A stretch of DNA of 64,000 nt from JBBIJO01 sp037445895 (GTDB taxonomy: Bacteria > Bacteroidota > Ignavibacteria > Kapaibacteriales > UBA2268). The notes under the pieces are model-generated. The model searched no databases. It was given only the letters and a program-made list of their open reading frames with translations, and was not told the DNA's origin. This document shows positions 45,301-53,831 of this stretch, one piece after another. Positions within the stretch are counted from its first letter, which is position 1. The number at the start of each line of letters is the position of its first letter. The stretch is taken from contig JBBIJO010000004.1 in the NCBI GenBank assembly GCA_037445895.1, positions 1 through 64,000 on the forward strand, in the 5' to 3' direction. The translations under genes were made by a program, and so were the position numbers.

Positions 45301-46168
45301 TTTAACCTTGCCAACTATTTTTGGAATTAACATATTCAACAACAATATTGAGCATATTATTGAATTATACAATAGGCAAAAAGAAGGAATTTTAGCTTCG
45401 AATCTCGATTCGATGAGGAAGAATCAATTGCTACTACAAGCAATCTCCGAATCGTTTCGCACAGGTTTAGAAGCGTTCAGTTTCTTTGGTGGCGAGGCTG
45501 GGAAATTTTTACCGGGTATTAATTGGGCATTTCGTTGGGAAGGACTCGAAAAGTGGGATTTATTGGCACCAATTGCCCCCAAAAGGATACTAATTGAGCA
45601 TATTTATACATCAAAATATCAAGAAAATGCTCAAATCAATGATAACGGAAAAACCATTCAAGGACAACAGGTTCAATATGGGTTTCAGCCATTAGTTGGT
45701 GTAAGTGTTTCCTTCGACGAAAAGAAATACAAAGGCGTTTTTACAGCAACACTGCGATACAATACTACAACGACCTTTATGCTGAACACAATTAGCCGTT
45801 CGACAATTGTTCGCCAAACAACCGATGAATTCCAAGCTCAGGGAAGCTACACACTCCGAGGATTCGAGTTCCCTCTTTTCAATCTGGTCCTACGCAACGA
45901 CGTCGAATTCAGTTTCCTTGGTTCCTACCGAAGAAACAAGCGAGCAACATACGACATTCTTGAATATACAGGAGAAAAAGGTAGAACGCTCGACGGAAAT
46001 TCCCAAATTATTATCGAACCACGGGCTCGCTACTCGATTAGTAATCGAGTCAATGCTTCGTTTTTTATGCGATACGAAGGAACTTTTACCGAAGGAGCTG
46101 CTTCGCCGGGTTTCAGCAATTTCCAGGTCGGGCTCGACATTCGAGTTTCTATTTCTGGCGGTAGGTAA
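39383..46168 (+). CDS. sprA: T9SS outer-membrane translocon SprA
   Basis: The largest gene here (2261 residues). SprA (Sov) forms the giant beta-barrel through which T9SS cargo crosses the outer membrane. The signal segment is LLVSALAIFFLIVCFARSQ, and the sequence carries SprA-family strands such as INVRMGW-like NIRMGWRWDSQ, GDKLTIGTDWNTRRQFDFDN, YEDYVIDYYAGMLTLRNPRA and VVYIDDFEGAQRYISLGLTP. The GTG start is supported by AAGGTG five bases upstream; the TTG at 39431 is an alternative. The next gene starts 1 bp after its stop. It fits the sorting-domain cargo at 5559 and the PorE-like protein at 31359. Confidence 0.93.
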   Translation: MQKARISKIVYRKFFVLKNQEGKLLVSALAIFFLIVCFARSQTLDTALLNLQTPQFRESKIPEKGLLRLDFIYRYPDCDNPRFCYIRDGMFKYLDIDSNASKITYSYRFWQAPLSFDYLMDLEDYLAIRKQALWQSIWDSLVSNYDLKVALSGGDIARILSQSTGLTIPVPPNPLISIFGKPQVSLNVNGEVNIRMGWRWDSQSLGSTSAFGQTQSSPMFSQDIRVNVTGKIGDKLTIGTDWNTRRQFDFDNKFKISYQGEDDDIIKLVEIGNVSLPVPATLIGGGQTLFGVRADFQFGPLFLKTIASQRRGERKFVDVRGGSSKQYFALRAYDYAKNHFFLDTAYRSIYREYFKYSTPVIPQSSSYYRVKEIEVYESTTDVRDNAYGGNVVAFADLEPKRLRMGEFYSPALKLTPIQTGVVERGSFLRIDSSRYKIDYNLGTLTILNMRQDRYYAVAYRIEGPTLDTLDDVYYGTISTFQRERDTLILKLVYRPNLLPAYKSLWARTMKNIYQINATNVSTSDTKINLWYVNQNNDSSDVLMGAPDKLVTILKVDQVNNATGSPPSDGQFDLRPPFFDPVWGEITFPSLEPFREGLREYFDKIGTPQLAEQFVFGEVYDTTYDVARKNTNRDRFIISGEVSGRVTDRISLGAFNLTPNSVRVTLDGVPLREYEDYVIDYYAGMLTLRNPRASLPNANLKIEYESQDIFNITTRTLLGLRADYQLFKSRQMDATLGFTTMWYNQALITDRVRLGDEPVSNTMFGFDGRMNWGLPWITKLVDLLPFYDTKAQSSFNIRGEWAMMLPTPNRRTSDVASDKNEPVVYIDDFEGAQRYISLGLTPTLWIHSSPPQEPSIGSDDTTRALFRGRMFWYQYFIPRVPITDVYPNRQFVPGRANLSPLYIDFDPDLRGIYNQNPLFLDTLNPLFNPFDAFSKKPENRARIWGGMTKLLSSFNTNFDNDNIEFIEIMMQIQDFEPNQTKMYVELGQISEDIIPNQRLDTEDGITQASPIPNGITDFGEDIGIDAQNDDAEKRTYPYPLNLEQDPARDDYKFDFTKDDSQRTPEDFLKYNSFEGNAISELGQYPDTEILNKNNGQTISLANDYFQYEVILNPDANTNPQIIGGNPQRGWYLYRIPIRKPNKIVGNPTFANIQYIRVWFKGGKIKLGIAEWRLLGSQWQRNNNIQTDVSSNDSILQVAFVNYEENWQAPDYYTLPPGVQAPRRLDNPDPTRNIRMNEQSLSLSVRNLRYGDERMAVRYFRPLDIFYYKKLKFFIHGDGTMPDNLVPGAIPSAYAFIRFGIDSMNYYEYRRPLLRGWQDIEIILSDLTSIKQIRDTSRIYQRQMFPVRNEPLASFAIRGNPILTRVLFVGFGIGNPTERYPNELTTTMWIDELRLISPESSNDWAAVASTEFKLADVASINASINYTQPNFHRLEERFGNRITNSNFSISALASLEKFLPKFLQQFKIPFSYTHSESFENPEFVANSDIKLKEASDAAKRDALNSGATESDAQKVADEVLLRSQTLRVQDSWALKGIKVGIPIQHWLVRETFNKVALGYDYSQEFERSPLYIQRFNWQWTLTLQYSNSIPELLAFNPLKFAQSVPFLNLYSDWKLNLLPNSISLGLNMTRRRQTEQSRFLSYPSPVIRNFSAMRSGQFSWKLSENGFLNPIIDYSFSSISTLVPYELDTQGRQRTGGEIARMIFFRGGDLLNLGDDNQHSQNITINFRPRLPLGKFSRYWDNTGSYQVTYNWQNPLQPDSRIANVVKSASWSSNVRYNVSLRYKNLFEDLLGIAEPSKSFIRPPVDTVPKGFWKTVVSIFKTVFIDFEKVDFVFTQSNTSNNPGVFGGTGFDNFWGRGFIGRGSEERFGPSFVYQLGLVGSPHGSFDIVSSNRFPFFGFSTTVGRRPENAILQENFTQRTSFEIKTTRQLWPGAVLDLNWKSELGFNKNQTVLTDSLGIPKFTNIISMQSYARTYLTLPTIFGINIFNNNIEHIIELYNRQKEGILASNLDSMRKNQLLLQAISESFRTGLEAFSFFGGEAGKFLPGINWAFRWEGLEKWDLLAPIAPKRILIEHIYTSKYQENAQINDNGKTIQGQQVQYGFQPLVGVSVSFDEKKYKGVFTATLRYNTTTTFMLNTISRSTIVRQTTDEFQAQGSYTLRGFEFPLFNLVLRNDVEFSFLGSYRRNKRATYDILEYTGEKGRTLDGNSQIIIEPRARYSISNRVNASFFMRYEGTFTEGAASPGFSNFQVGLDIRVSISGGR

Positions 46169-46169
46169 T

Positions 46170-47648
46170 ATGATAATTAAAACAGAAAAAGACAAGATAC
46201 AAAATTATGTTGTTGATGCGTCGAACCTACGCGGGAATTGCGATAAAGTATTAATCCCGGAAACAAAACAAGAGTTAATCGAAACAATTCGCAAACTTTA
46301 CGACGATGGAATACCATATACGATCTCTGGAGCTGGAACTGGTTTAGTTGGCGGGCGAGTTCCTTTCGAAGGTGTCCTAATTTCGCTCGAAAAATTTAAC
46401 AGAATAATCGAAATTAATCCAACGATAAGGTATGTTAGATTAGAAGCTGGGGTTATCCATTCCGATATGGAGGAGGCAATTTCGGAATTTAATCTTTTTT
46501 TCCCGCCGAACCCAACCGAAAAAAATAGCTTTATCGGGGGCAATATTGCTTGTAACTCTTCGGGTTCTCGGACATTTAAATATGGAACGGTCCGGGATTA
46601 CGTCGAATCGCTTACAATCGTTTTACCTTGGGGCGAAGAAATCATTTTAACGAGAAACCACGACTCCGTTGTAAATAACATATTCGAAATTAAGGTTCCA
46701 AGCGGAAGGGTAATTCATTTCGAGCTTCCCAAAATAGCTTATCCTCGGTTGCAGAAGAATTCAGCAGGATACTATCTACGGAGCGGAATGGATACCTTAG
46801 ATTTATTCGTAGGCAGCGAAGGAACCATTGGAACTATTGTTGAAGCAAGCCTTCGGCTTCTGCCCAAGCCGGATAAAGTTCTCGGGATAATAATCTTTTT
46901 CGACAGTTTGGAAAATGCTCTCGATTTTATCGAAGCCACACGCGAAGCAAGTTATTCAAGTTTTGAAAAGAAGGAAGTTTCCGATAATACGATTTCGGCG
47001 CGTTTAATTGAGTATTTCGACAAAAATTCGTTGAATTTGCTTTGGAACGAATATAGGCAAATTCCTTTGGAATCTGCTTGTGCTGTGTGGGTTGAACAAG
47101 AATATATAAATACCGACGATTCTCCGCTCGTCCAAACTTGGTATGAATATATTTTGAAGTTTACAAAACTTGCGGATTCAACTTGGGTTGCAACAACGGA
47201 TGCGGAGCATAATAAGTTTCGTGAATTTCGCCATCGAATCCCTTTGCGAGTATTCGAACTGGTTGCGCGTTCTAGGTTCAACAAAATTGGCTCGGATACT
47301 GCCGTTCCGAGCGACCACTTCCGAAAATACTATACCAACTTTATAAATGATTTGGATAAGTCTGGGATTCAGTATTTTGTATGGGGGCATATTGGAAATT
47401 CACATCTACACGCTAACTTAATCCCGCAAAACGAAAGAGAAAGCAGGATTGCCAACGAACTCTACGAAAATTACGTCCGAACTGCAATCGAACTGGGCGG
47501 CACTTTTTCCGCCGAACACGGCACGGGTAAATTGAAACGTAAATACCTCGAAATGCTTTATGGCAAAGAAGCCGTTGCAGCAATGAAAAACATCAAGTTG
47601 CTGTTCGACCCGAAAAATCTTCTTGGAAAAGAAATTATGTTCTTTTAA
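46170..47648 (+). CDS. FAD-binding oxidase (GlcD/D-lactate dehydrogenase family)
   Basis: This 492-residue protein has an N-terminal FAD-binding (PCMH) domain (GAGTGLVGGRVPFEGVLIS, GGNIACNSSGSRTFKYGTVR, VGSEGTIGTIVEASLRLLPK) and a C-terminal FAD-oxidase domain ending GTFSAEHGTGKLKRKYLEML. It probably oxidises a 2-hydroxy acid such as D-lactate or glycolate with a respiratory acceptor. The ATG at 46170 is separated from the sprA stop by one base; the open frame extends further back inside sprA, but that part is overlap. Substrate is unresolved. Confidence 0.85.
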   Translation: MIIKTEKDKIQNYVVDASNLRGNCDKVLIPETKQELIETIRKLYDDGIPYTISGAGTGLVGGRVPFEGVLISLEKFNRIIEINPTIRYVRLEAGVIHSDMEEAISEFNLFFPPNPTEKNSFIGGNIACNSSGSRTFKYGTVRDYVESLTIVLPWGEEIILTRNHDSVVNNIFEIKVPSGRVIHFELPKIAYPRLQKNSAGYYLRSGMDTLDLFVGSEGTIGTIVEASLRLLPKPDKVLGIIIFFDSLENALDFIEATREASYSSFEKKEVSDNTISARLIEYFDKNSLNLLWNEYRQIPLESACAVWVEQEYINTDDSPLVQTWYEYILKFTKLADSTWVATTDAEHNKFREFRHRIPLRVFELVARSRFNKIGSDTAVPSDHFRKYYTNFINDLDKSGIQYFVWGHIGNSHLHANLIPQNERESRIANELYENYVRTAIELGGTFSAEHGTGKLKRKYLEMLYGKEAVAAMKNIKLLFDPKNLLGKEIMFF

Positions 47649-47699
47649 AGTTCAGTCTACTTACTTTTTTTTATATTTGATTTTTTTGATGAGTAGTTT

Positions 47700-48593
47700 A
47701 TGGCTGAACTTACCAAAAGAGTTATCGTCGCTGCAATTGGAATACCAATTGCTTTTGGGCTAATTTACATTGGAGGCTATGTTTTCCTTCTTGCAATAAT
47801 ACTTTTATCTAATCTTGTTCTTTGGGAATTATATCAGATTACGAATACAAAGAACATTCAACCTAACTTCTATTTAGGTCTGATTTTCAACTCGGCTTTC
47901 CTTGCCCTAATATTTTTGTTGTCGACGAATCCGTATGAATTTCGTCAACTTTTATTCTCGCTATTTCTGATTGTGTTCATTTTCCCAATCTTAGTGTTTC
48001 TAATTCAAGTTTTTAGCAAGACTTCGAACACAACTGCTAATGCTTCGGTTACAATTGCCAGTGCATTTTGGGTTTCTTTCTCGTTCGCTTCGCTAATAGC
48101 TATACGTTTGTTCCCAAATTTTATATTGTTGCTCGGTCTGGCTAATATTCCAATATCGACTACCTATAAATTTTTGAGTGGAGAGGGAACAGTTTGGTTC
48201 TTTGTTGCGATTCTTGTATCAATTTGGATTTGCGATAGTTTTGCATATTTTGTTGGGAAAGCAATGGGCCACCATAAGCTCGCACCAAAAATAAGCCCCA
48301 ACAAAACAATCGAGGGGGCAATTTCAGGCATTGCGGGAGCTTCCATTGGCGTATTAATCTCCGACACTATATTCGGTTTACAAATTCCAACTTATTATAT
48401 ATTAATTCTTACGGGAATTGTTGGGATTGTTGGTCAAGCCGGTGACCTTGCTGAATCGAAGATTAAAAGAGATTTCAACGTAAAAGATAGTTCAAATACA
48501 TTGCCGGGGCATGGTGGGTTCCTCGACCGCTTCGATAGCATTATGTTCGTTTTCCCAGCAGTTCTAATTTCCTTGCTAATCTTGTCGCTTTAA
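47700..48593 (+). CDS. cdsA: Phosphatidate cytidylyltransferase
   Basis: Makes CDP-diacylglycerol from phosphatidate and CTP, feeding phospholipid synthesis. The 297-residue protein has about eight membrane helices and the signature KISPNKTIEGAISGIAGASI with the C-terminal LPGHGGFLDRFDSIMF (the CdsA prosite pattern). It begins 51 bp after the FAD oxidase gene on the same strand. Confidence 0.93.
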   Translation: MAELTKRVIVAAIGIPIAFGLIYIGGYVFLLAIILLSNLVLWELYQITNTKNIQPNFYLGLIFNSAFLALIFLLSTNPYEFRQLLFSLFLIVFIFPILVFLIQVFSKTSNTTANASVTIASAFWVSFSFASLIAIRLFPNFILLLGLANIPISTTYKFLSGEGTVWFFVAILVSIWICDSFAYFVGKAMGHHKLAPKISPNKTIEGAISGIAGASIGVLISDTIFGLQIPTYYILILTGIVGIVGQAGDLAESKIKRDFNVKDSSNTLPGHGGFLDRFDSIMFVFPAVLISLLILSL

Positions 48594-48826
48594 TTTAATC
48601 GGATGGAATAATTATCGAATGCAAAGCGATTGGGGTTTCTATTATTTGTTAGAGAACAAATAAACCGCCATTCGGCTATATTTGCTGTATCGAAAGGGCA
48701 AAACCACAATGCGACGACAATAATTTTTTAACAACACCATAATTTACATATAAAGTTTTGTATGCAAAAAAAATAAAAATTTGTTTTTATCTTATCTTTT
48801 TTCTAATACATTTTTGGAGATTAATT

Positions 48827-49954
48827 ATGTTAGACAAAAAAGCAGATTTAGCAGGCCCAGGTATTAGCACCTACGAAGAGGTAGAGAAAATCCTACCAAG
48901 CGACTATAATTCAATTTTGAATCGGAAGGATACACAAAAAGCCATCTACGCAGTTAAGGATTTTATTGAAAAGAATCTATGTAAGGAACTGAACTTGTTT
49001 ATGACCCAGGTTCCACTGATTGTTACAAAGGAAAGCGGTGTAAACGATAATCTCGACCGCGATGGTTCGCGAACTCCGGTTGAATTCCCGTGTGGACTTG
49101 GCATTACCCCAAGGTTGAATGCACAAATAGTGCAAGCTGCAACCAAATGGAAACGAGTGGCTCTAAAACAATTCGATTGCCAAGTTGGCGAAGGGATACT
49201 CACCGATATGCGAGCAGTTCGTAAAGATTACTTTCTTGACCACGACCACAGTTCCTATGTAGATCAGTGGGATTGGGAAAGAGTAATGACAATGGAACAA
49301 CGCAATCTTGAGTTCCTAAAAGACATTGTTCGCAAAATATGGAAAGTAATCACCGATGCAGAAGATTATGTTCAAGATATGTTTCCTCAACTTAAAAATC
49401 CCAAATATCCGAATTTACCCAAGGAGATAGCTTTTATACATGCCGAGGAGGTTCTCGATAAATATCCCGATTTACCACGCAAGCAAAGAGAAACTAATCT
49501 TTTGCAAGAATACCCCGCATTCTTTATTATTGGGATTGGCTGGGTATTGAAAGATGGCTATCCCCACGAAATGCGTGCTGCCGATTACGACGACTGGGTT
49601 ACCGATACATCCAAAGAAACTGGTAAAGACACTCACGGCTTAAATGGCGATATTCTTGTTTGGAACCATCTGACACGCCGACGCCATGAGCTTTCCTCGA
49701 TGGGAATTCGAGTAACAAAAGAAACTCTTGTTAAGCAGCTTGAAATTTCGAATCTAATGCATTATCTTGACCTCCCATATCACCAAGCTATTATGAACGA
49801 CGAGATACCATTAAGCATTGGTGGTGGAATTGGTCAAGGAAGAGTCCAAATGTTGTTACTTCGAAAAGCTCATCTCGGCGAAGTAACCGTAACAGTGTGG
49901 CCCAACGAACTTAAAAGAATCTGCGAAAAGAAGAACATTTTTGTTTTGGAATAA
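48827..49954 (+). CDS. asnA: Aspartate-ammonia ligase (asparagine synthetase A)
   Basis: Makes asparagine from aspartate, ATP and ammonia; the fold is that of class II aminoacyl-tRNA synthetases. From the ATG at 48827 it has 375 residues, somewhat longer than E. coli AsnA (330). Hallmarks are GVNDNLDRDGSRTPVEF, KWKRVALKQF, TDMRAVRKDYFLDHDHSSYV, DWERVM and the C-terminal IGGGIGQGRVQMLLL. GGAG precedes the start; an in-frame ATG 69 bp earlier would add a hydrophobic leader and is unlikely. This is the genuine asparagine synthetase of the window. Confidence 0.93.
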   Translation: MLDKKADLAGPGISTYEEVEKILPSDYNSILNRKDTQKAIYAVKDFIEKNLCKELNLFMTQVPLIVTKESGVNDNLDRDGSRTPVEFPCGLGITPRLNAQIVQAATKWKRVALKQFDCQVGEGILTDMRAVRKDYFLDHDHSSYVDQWDWERVMTMEQRNLEFLKDIVRKIWKVITDAEDYVQDMFPQLKNPKYPNLPKEIAFIHAEEVLDKYPDLPRKQRETNLLQEYPAFFIIGIGWVLKDGYPHEMRAADYDDWVTDTSKETGKDTHGLNGDILVWNHLTRRRHELSSMGIRVTKETLVKQLEISNLMHYLDLPYHQAIMNDEIPLSIGGGIGQGRVQMLLLRKAHLGEVTVTVWPNELKRICEKKNIFVLE

Positions 49955-49991
49955 CGTTTTTCCGTACTATCGTGGCTACTCCTTCCTTCTG

Positions 49992-50023
49992 TTCTCTCCC
50001 TCTTTGCTAAAAAGAGGGGAGAA
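49992..50023. repeat. Strong intergenic hairpin after asnA
   Basis: The left arm TTCTCTCCCTCTTT (49992-50005) pairs with AAAGAGGGGAGAA (50011-50023) with a single bulged T and a 5-nt loop. No T tract follows, so a repeat or RNA-stabilising function is as likely as termination. Its core recurs inverted at 106-126. Confidence 0.6.
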
Positions 50024-50195
50024 TCGTTATGGGGGAGAAAGCTTCTTACAGATAGCTGATTGAACAAGGGTTTCAACGCTGTTGTGAGTGCACGGATGAA
50101 CCTGTGAGTTGCATTATAAAATGATAATTCACTAACATCTAGCAATCAGCTTAAAAGCCAACTATATTCATAGTAATTTAGTTGGAATTATTTTA

Positions 50196-50203
50196 TAATT
50201 TTG
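50196..50203 (+). promoter_or_regulatory. Possible -7 element for the nucleotidyltransferase gene
   Basis: TAATTTTG exactly matches TAnnTTTG, 22 bp before the ATG. No clear TTTG partner is seen at the right distance, so support is partial. Confidence 0.35.
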
Positions 50204-50225
50204 TAGTTTTATAAAATGAAAATGG

Positions 50226-51206
50226 ATGAGAGCAGTTATTCCAGTTGCAGGTTTGGGAAGTCGGTTACGACCGCATACTTATTACTTACCCAAGGTTCTT
50301 TTGAATGTTGCGGGCAAGCCAATTCTTTCGCATATACTCGATTCCTTAATTGCCAGCGGAATAACAAAAGCAACAATCATTACCGGGCACCACGCCGATG
50401 AAGTCGAGAAATTCGTTCGTAACAATTACGGTTCGCTCGAAGTGGACTTCGTTCAACAAAGCGAAGCACTGGGATTAGGACACGCAATTTGGTCCGCATC
50501 ATCAACTTTTACCGACGAGCCTATTCTTATTGTGCTTGGAGATACAATTTTCGATACAAATCTTAACGAGATAATTCAAACTCGGAAATCGACAATAGGG
50601 ATTCATCCAGTCGATAATCCTTCGCGATTTGGTGTTGTAATAACAGACACCGAAGGAATAATTCAGCAACTTGTCGAAAAGCCAGAACTTCCCATTTCGA
50701 ATCTTGCAATAGTTGGTATTTATTTGATTAACGAGACGAGATTGTTGGTCGAGTCGTTGAATGAACTTTTGCAAAGGAATATCCAAACCCGGGGCGAATT
50801 TCAACTTACCGATGCACTTCAATTGATGATTGGCAAAGGTATAAAGTTTACGACTTATTCTGTTGAGAGATGGTATGATTGCGGCAAACCCGAAACTCTT
50901 TTGGAAACCAACCAATTGCTGTTAAAAAAGAATTCACATTATCGGAAGCTGCCCGATTGCGTTGTTATTCCTCCGGTTTACATAGCCGACGACGCAGTTG
51001 TCCAACGTTCTGTCATTGGTCCATATACTACAGTTGCGAGTGGAGCGGCGGTTCTCGATAGTGTTGTCCGCAATTCAATTATCAGCAACGGCGCACGTGT
51101 AGAATCTTACCTTCTCGATAAATCAATTATTGGAAATAATGCTTTGGTCCGTGGGTATTTTTTTAGTTTCAACGTTGGCAATTTTAGTGAAATTAATATT
51201 AAATGA
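50226..51206 (+). CDS. Sugar-1-phosphate nucleotidyltransferase
   Basis: This 326-residue protein has an N-terminal nucleotidyltransferase domain (IPVAGLGSRLRPHTYYLPKV, LGDTIFD for metal, EKPELPISNLAIVGIYLI) and a short left-handed beta-helix tail (VIPPVYIADDAVVQRSVIG, SIISNGARVES). It probably makes an NDP-sugar (such as dTDP-glucose or GDP-mannose) for surface polysaccharide. The specific nucleotide and sugar cannot be read. It precedes metK, with which it may be cotranscribed. Confidence 0.8.
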   Translation: MRAVIPVAGLGSRLRPHTYYLPKVLLNVAGKPILSHILDSLIASGITKATIITGHHADEVEKFVRNNYGSLEVDFVQQSEALGLGHAIWSASSTFTDEPILIVLGDTIFDTNLNEIIQTRKSTIGIHPVDNPSRFGVVITDTEGIIQQLVEKPELPISNLAIVGIYLINETRLLVESLNELLQRNIQTRGEFQLTDALQLMIGKGIKFTTYSVERWYDCGKPETLLETNQLLLKKNSHYRKLPDCVVIPPVYIADDAVVQRSVIGPYTTVASGAAVLDSVVRNSIISNGARVESYLLDKSIIGNNALVRGYFFSFNVGNFSEINIK

Positions 51207-51247
51207 TTGTTAAATTCAAATGATTATTAAATTCAATGAGATTTGGT

Positions 51248-52399
51248 ATGGAGAATAAAAGAACCTTCTTATTTACATCGGAATCTGTTGGCGAAGGGCA
51301 TCCCGATAAGATTTGCGACCAAGTATCCGACGCTGTTTTGGACGCAATGCTTGCCGATGACCCCGAAAGCCGAGTTGCCTGTGAGTGTTTTGCCACAACT
51401 GGATTAATAGTTGTTGGCGGGGAAATAACTACGCGAACATACATCGATTTGCAACGCCTTGTTCGTGGTGTTATCCGGGAAATTGGTTACGACAAAGATG
51501 GCTATCGCTTCGATGCGAATTCCTGTGCTGTAATCAATACAATTAATCATCAGTCCGAAGACATTGCACTCGGAGTCGATACCGGGGGGGCTGGCGACCA
51601 AGGAATGATGTTTGGTTTTGCAATAAGAGAAACGCCAGAATTGATGCCTGCAACAATAATGTATGCCCATAAACTTGTAAAACGCCTTTCCGAAGTTCGA
51701 AAGAAAGAACCACACATTATGCCATACTTGCGCCCCGATGCTAAATCGCAAGTTACTATTGAATATTCCGATGCTGGCGAAATCCTCCGTGTCGATACCG
51801 TTGTAATTTCGACCCAACACGACCCCGATGTAACGCAAAATAGAATCAAAGAAGATGTTATCGAATACGTAATCAAAAATGTTATTCCAAACGATTTACT
51901 CGACGAGAGAACCAAATATTATGTCAATCCGACTGGAAAATTTGTTATTGGGGGACCACACGGCGATACAGGGCTTACCGGTAGAAAAATTATTGTCGAT
52001 ACCTACGGCGGTAGAGCGCCCCACGGTGGAGGTGCTTTCTCTGGCAAAGACCCAACAAAAGTAGATCGTTCCGCTGCTTATGCAGCAAGGCATTTAGCAA
52101 AAAACATCGTTGCTGCTGGCATTGCCAATGAATGCACTATTCAACTTTCTTATGCCATTGGAATTGCCGACCCCGTTTCGATTCATCTTAATACACACAA
52201 CGAATCGCTTGTTCCCGAAATTACCATAGAAAATTTCATAAAGGAAAATATCGACTTAACACCAGCTGGTATCATTAAACGCTTCGATTTACGAAGACCG
52301 ATTTATCGCCCGACTGCGGTCTATGGACACTTTGGACGCGAGGAATTCCCTTGGGAAAAGTTAGATTTAGTCGATATGTTTAAATCTTTACTTAAATAA
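51248..52399 (+). CDS. metK: S-adenosylmethionine synthetase
   Basis: Makes SAM from Met and ATP. The protein is 383 residues from the ATG at 51248; an ATG at 51236 would add four residues, and neither has a strong ribosome-binding site. Canonical parts are ESVGEGHPDKICDQ, DTGGAGDQGMMFGFA, the P-loop-like GGAFSGKDPTKVDRSAAYAA and the active-site GGPHGDTGLTGRK. ahcY follows 28 bp later. Together they make and recycle SAM. Confidence 0.96.
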   Translation: MENKRTFLFTSESVGEGHPDKICDQVSDAVLDAMLADDPESRVACECFATTGLIVVGGEITTRTYIDLQRLVRGVIREIGYDKDGYRFDANSCAVINTINHQSEDIALGVDTGGAGDQGMMFGFAIRETPELMPATIMYAHKLVKRLSEVRKKEPHIMPYLRPDAKSQVTIEYSDAGEILRVDTVVISTQHDPDVTQNRIKEDVIEYVIKNVIPNDLLDERTKYYVNPTGKFVIGGPHGDTGLTGRKIIVDTYGGRAPHGGGAFSGKDPTKVDRSAAYAARHLAKNIVAAGIANECTIQLSYAIGIADPVSIHLNTHNESLVPEITIENFIKENIDLTPAGIIKRFDLRRPIYRPTAVYGHFGREEFPWEKLDLVDMFKSLLK

Positions 52400-52427
52400 T
52401 ATTATAAATTATTACAAAAGGATAAAT

Positions 52428-53783
52428 ATGGATATTAACGAAACAAAACTTGTAGAAATAACTGAAACAGTCGGTAAGTATCCACCGAAAAAAGCAAGTG
52501 GTAAGTTCGACGAAGCTCCCGGAAAGTATTGCGTTCGCGACCTTTCGCTTGCCGACGAAGGGGAAAAACTTATAGATTGGGCTGAATCGAGAATGCCAGT
52601 CTTGATGTATTTACGTCGAAAATATAGCGAAACAAAGCCCTTCGAAGGTTATAAAGTTTCTGGTTGCCTTCACGTTACCAAAGAAACTGCTGTCCTCGTC
52701 CGAACGCTGGTTGCTGCTGGGGCAGAAGTCTCGTGGTCTGGGTGTAATCCACTTTCGACTAACGATGCAGTTGCCGCCGCACTTGCCAAACAAGGAATTT
52801 CGATTTTTGCGTGGTATGGAAATCTCGATGACTTCTACTGGTGCATCGAAAGAACAATAGACAAACCCCCACATTTAACGCTCGACGACGGGTGTGATTT
52901 AATCAATACCGTCCATGAGAAATTCCCTGAACTTGCCCAAAAATATATTATTGGCGGAACCGAAGAAACCACAACGGGTGTCCATCGTCTTCGTGCCCGT
53001 CAAGCATCGGGTAAACTCCTTTATCCAGTTTTTGCCGTAAACGATACCGAAACCAAATGGGACTTCGACAATGTTTATGGAACTGGACAATCCACTCTCG
53101 ACGGAATTATGCGAGCAACCTCGGTCCTTATTGCTGGCAAAACGGTCGTCATTGCTGGACACGGACATTGTGGTTCTGGGGTTGCCAAACGTGCAAAGGG
53201 GCTTGGTGCTAAGACGATAATCACCGAAATTAAGCCTACTGCTGCAATTAAAGCCTTGCTCGAAGGACATCAAGTCATGAGTATGGACGAAGCTGCAAAA
53301 GTTGGGGATATATTTATTACAGCCACGGGTTGCAATGATGTTATCCGAAAATGGCATTTCGAATCAATGAAAGACGGAGCTATTGTTTGCAACACAGGTC
53401 ATTACGACGTCGAAATAAACATACCGGAACTCGAAAATCTTGCCATCTCGAAAAGGACAATTCGGCAAAATTGCGAAGAATATACCCTAAAAAACGGTAA
53501 GAGAATCTATCTCCTTGCACAAGGGCGTTTGATTAATCTTGCTGCTGCCGAAGGGCATCCGTCGGAAGTAATGGATATGAGTTTTGCTAACCAATTTATG
53601 GCTCTATTGCGATTTGTCGAAGCACACAAAAGTGGCAAAAAATTACCAACCGAGGTTATGGATTTACCGCCCGAGCAAGATGAGTTTATCGCTTCGTTGA
53701 AACTCGAATCTATGGGAATTGTTATCGATAAACTCACCTCCGAACAAGAAATCTATTTGAAAGACTATCTAGCGGGGACGTAA
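52428..53783 (+). CDS. ahcY: Adenosylhomocysteinase
   Basis: Splits S-adenosylhomocysteine to adenosine and homocysteine, relieving inhibition of SAM-dependent methyltransferases. The 451-residue sequence has GCLHVTKETAVLVRTLVAAG, the catalytic NDTETKWDFDNVYGTGQSTL, the NAD-binding GHGHCGSGVAKRAKGLGA and the C-terminal TSEQEIYLKDYL. AAAAGGAT lies before the ATG. It pairs with metK. The C-terminal Tyr of the animal enzyme is not conserved. Confidence 0.96.
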   Translation: MDINETKLVEITETVGKYPPKKASGKFDEAPGKYCVRDLSLADEGEKLIDWAESRMPVLMYLRRKYSETKPFEGYKVSGCLHVTKETAVLVRTLVAAGAEVSWSGCNPLSTNDAVAAALAKQGISIFAWYGNLDDFYWCIERTIDKPPHLTLDDGCDLINTVHEKFPELAQKYIIGGTEETTTGVHRLRARQASGKLLYPVFAVNDTETKWDFDNVYGTGQSTLDGIMRATSVLIAGKTVVIAGHGHCGSGVAKRAKGLGAKTIITEIKPTAAIKALLEGHQVMSMDEAAKVGDIFITATGCNDVIRKWHFESMKDGAIVCNTGHYDVEINIPELENLAISKRTIRQNCEEYTLKNGKRIYLLAQGRLINLAAAEGHPSEVMDMSFANQFMALLRFVEAHKSGKKLPTEVMDLPPEQDEFIASLKLESMGIVIDKLTSEQEIYLKDYLAGT

Positions 53784-53831
53784 AATTAGCTCCAAATGTT
53801 GAATAATAGATGAGCTTCCCCATTTTATTTT

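Noticed and set aside
45807..46169. Extending the FAD oxidase N-terminus upstream
   Set aside because: This stretch lies inside the sprA 3' end in another frame; the GlcD family homology starts near the ATG at 46170.
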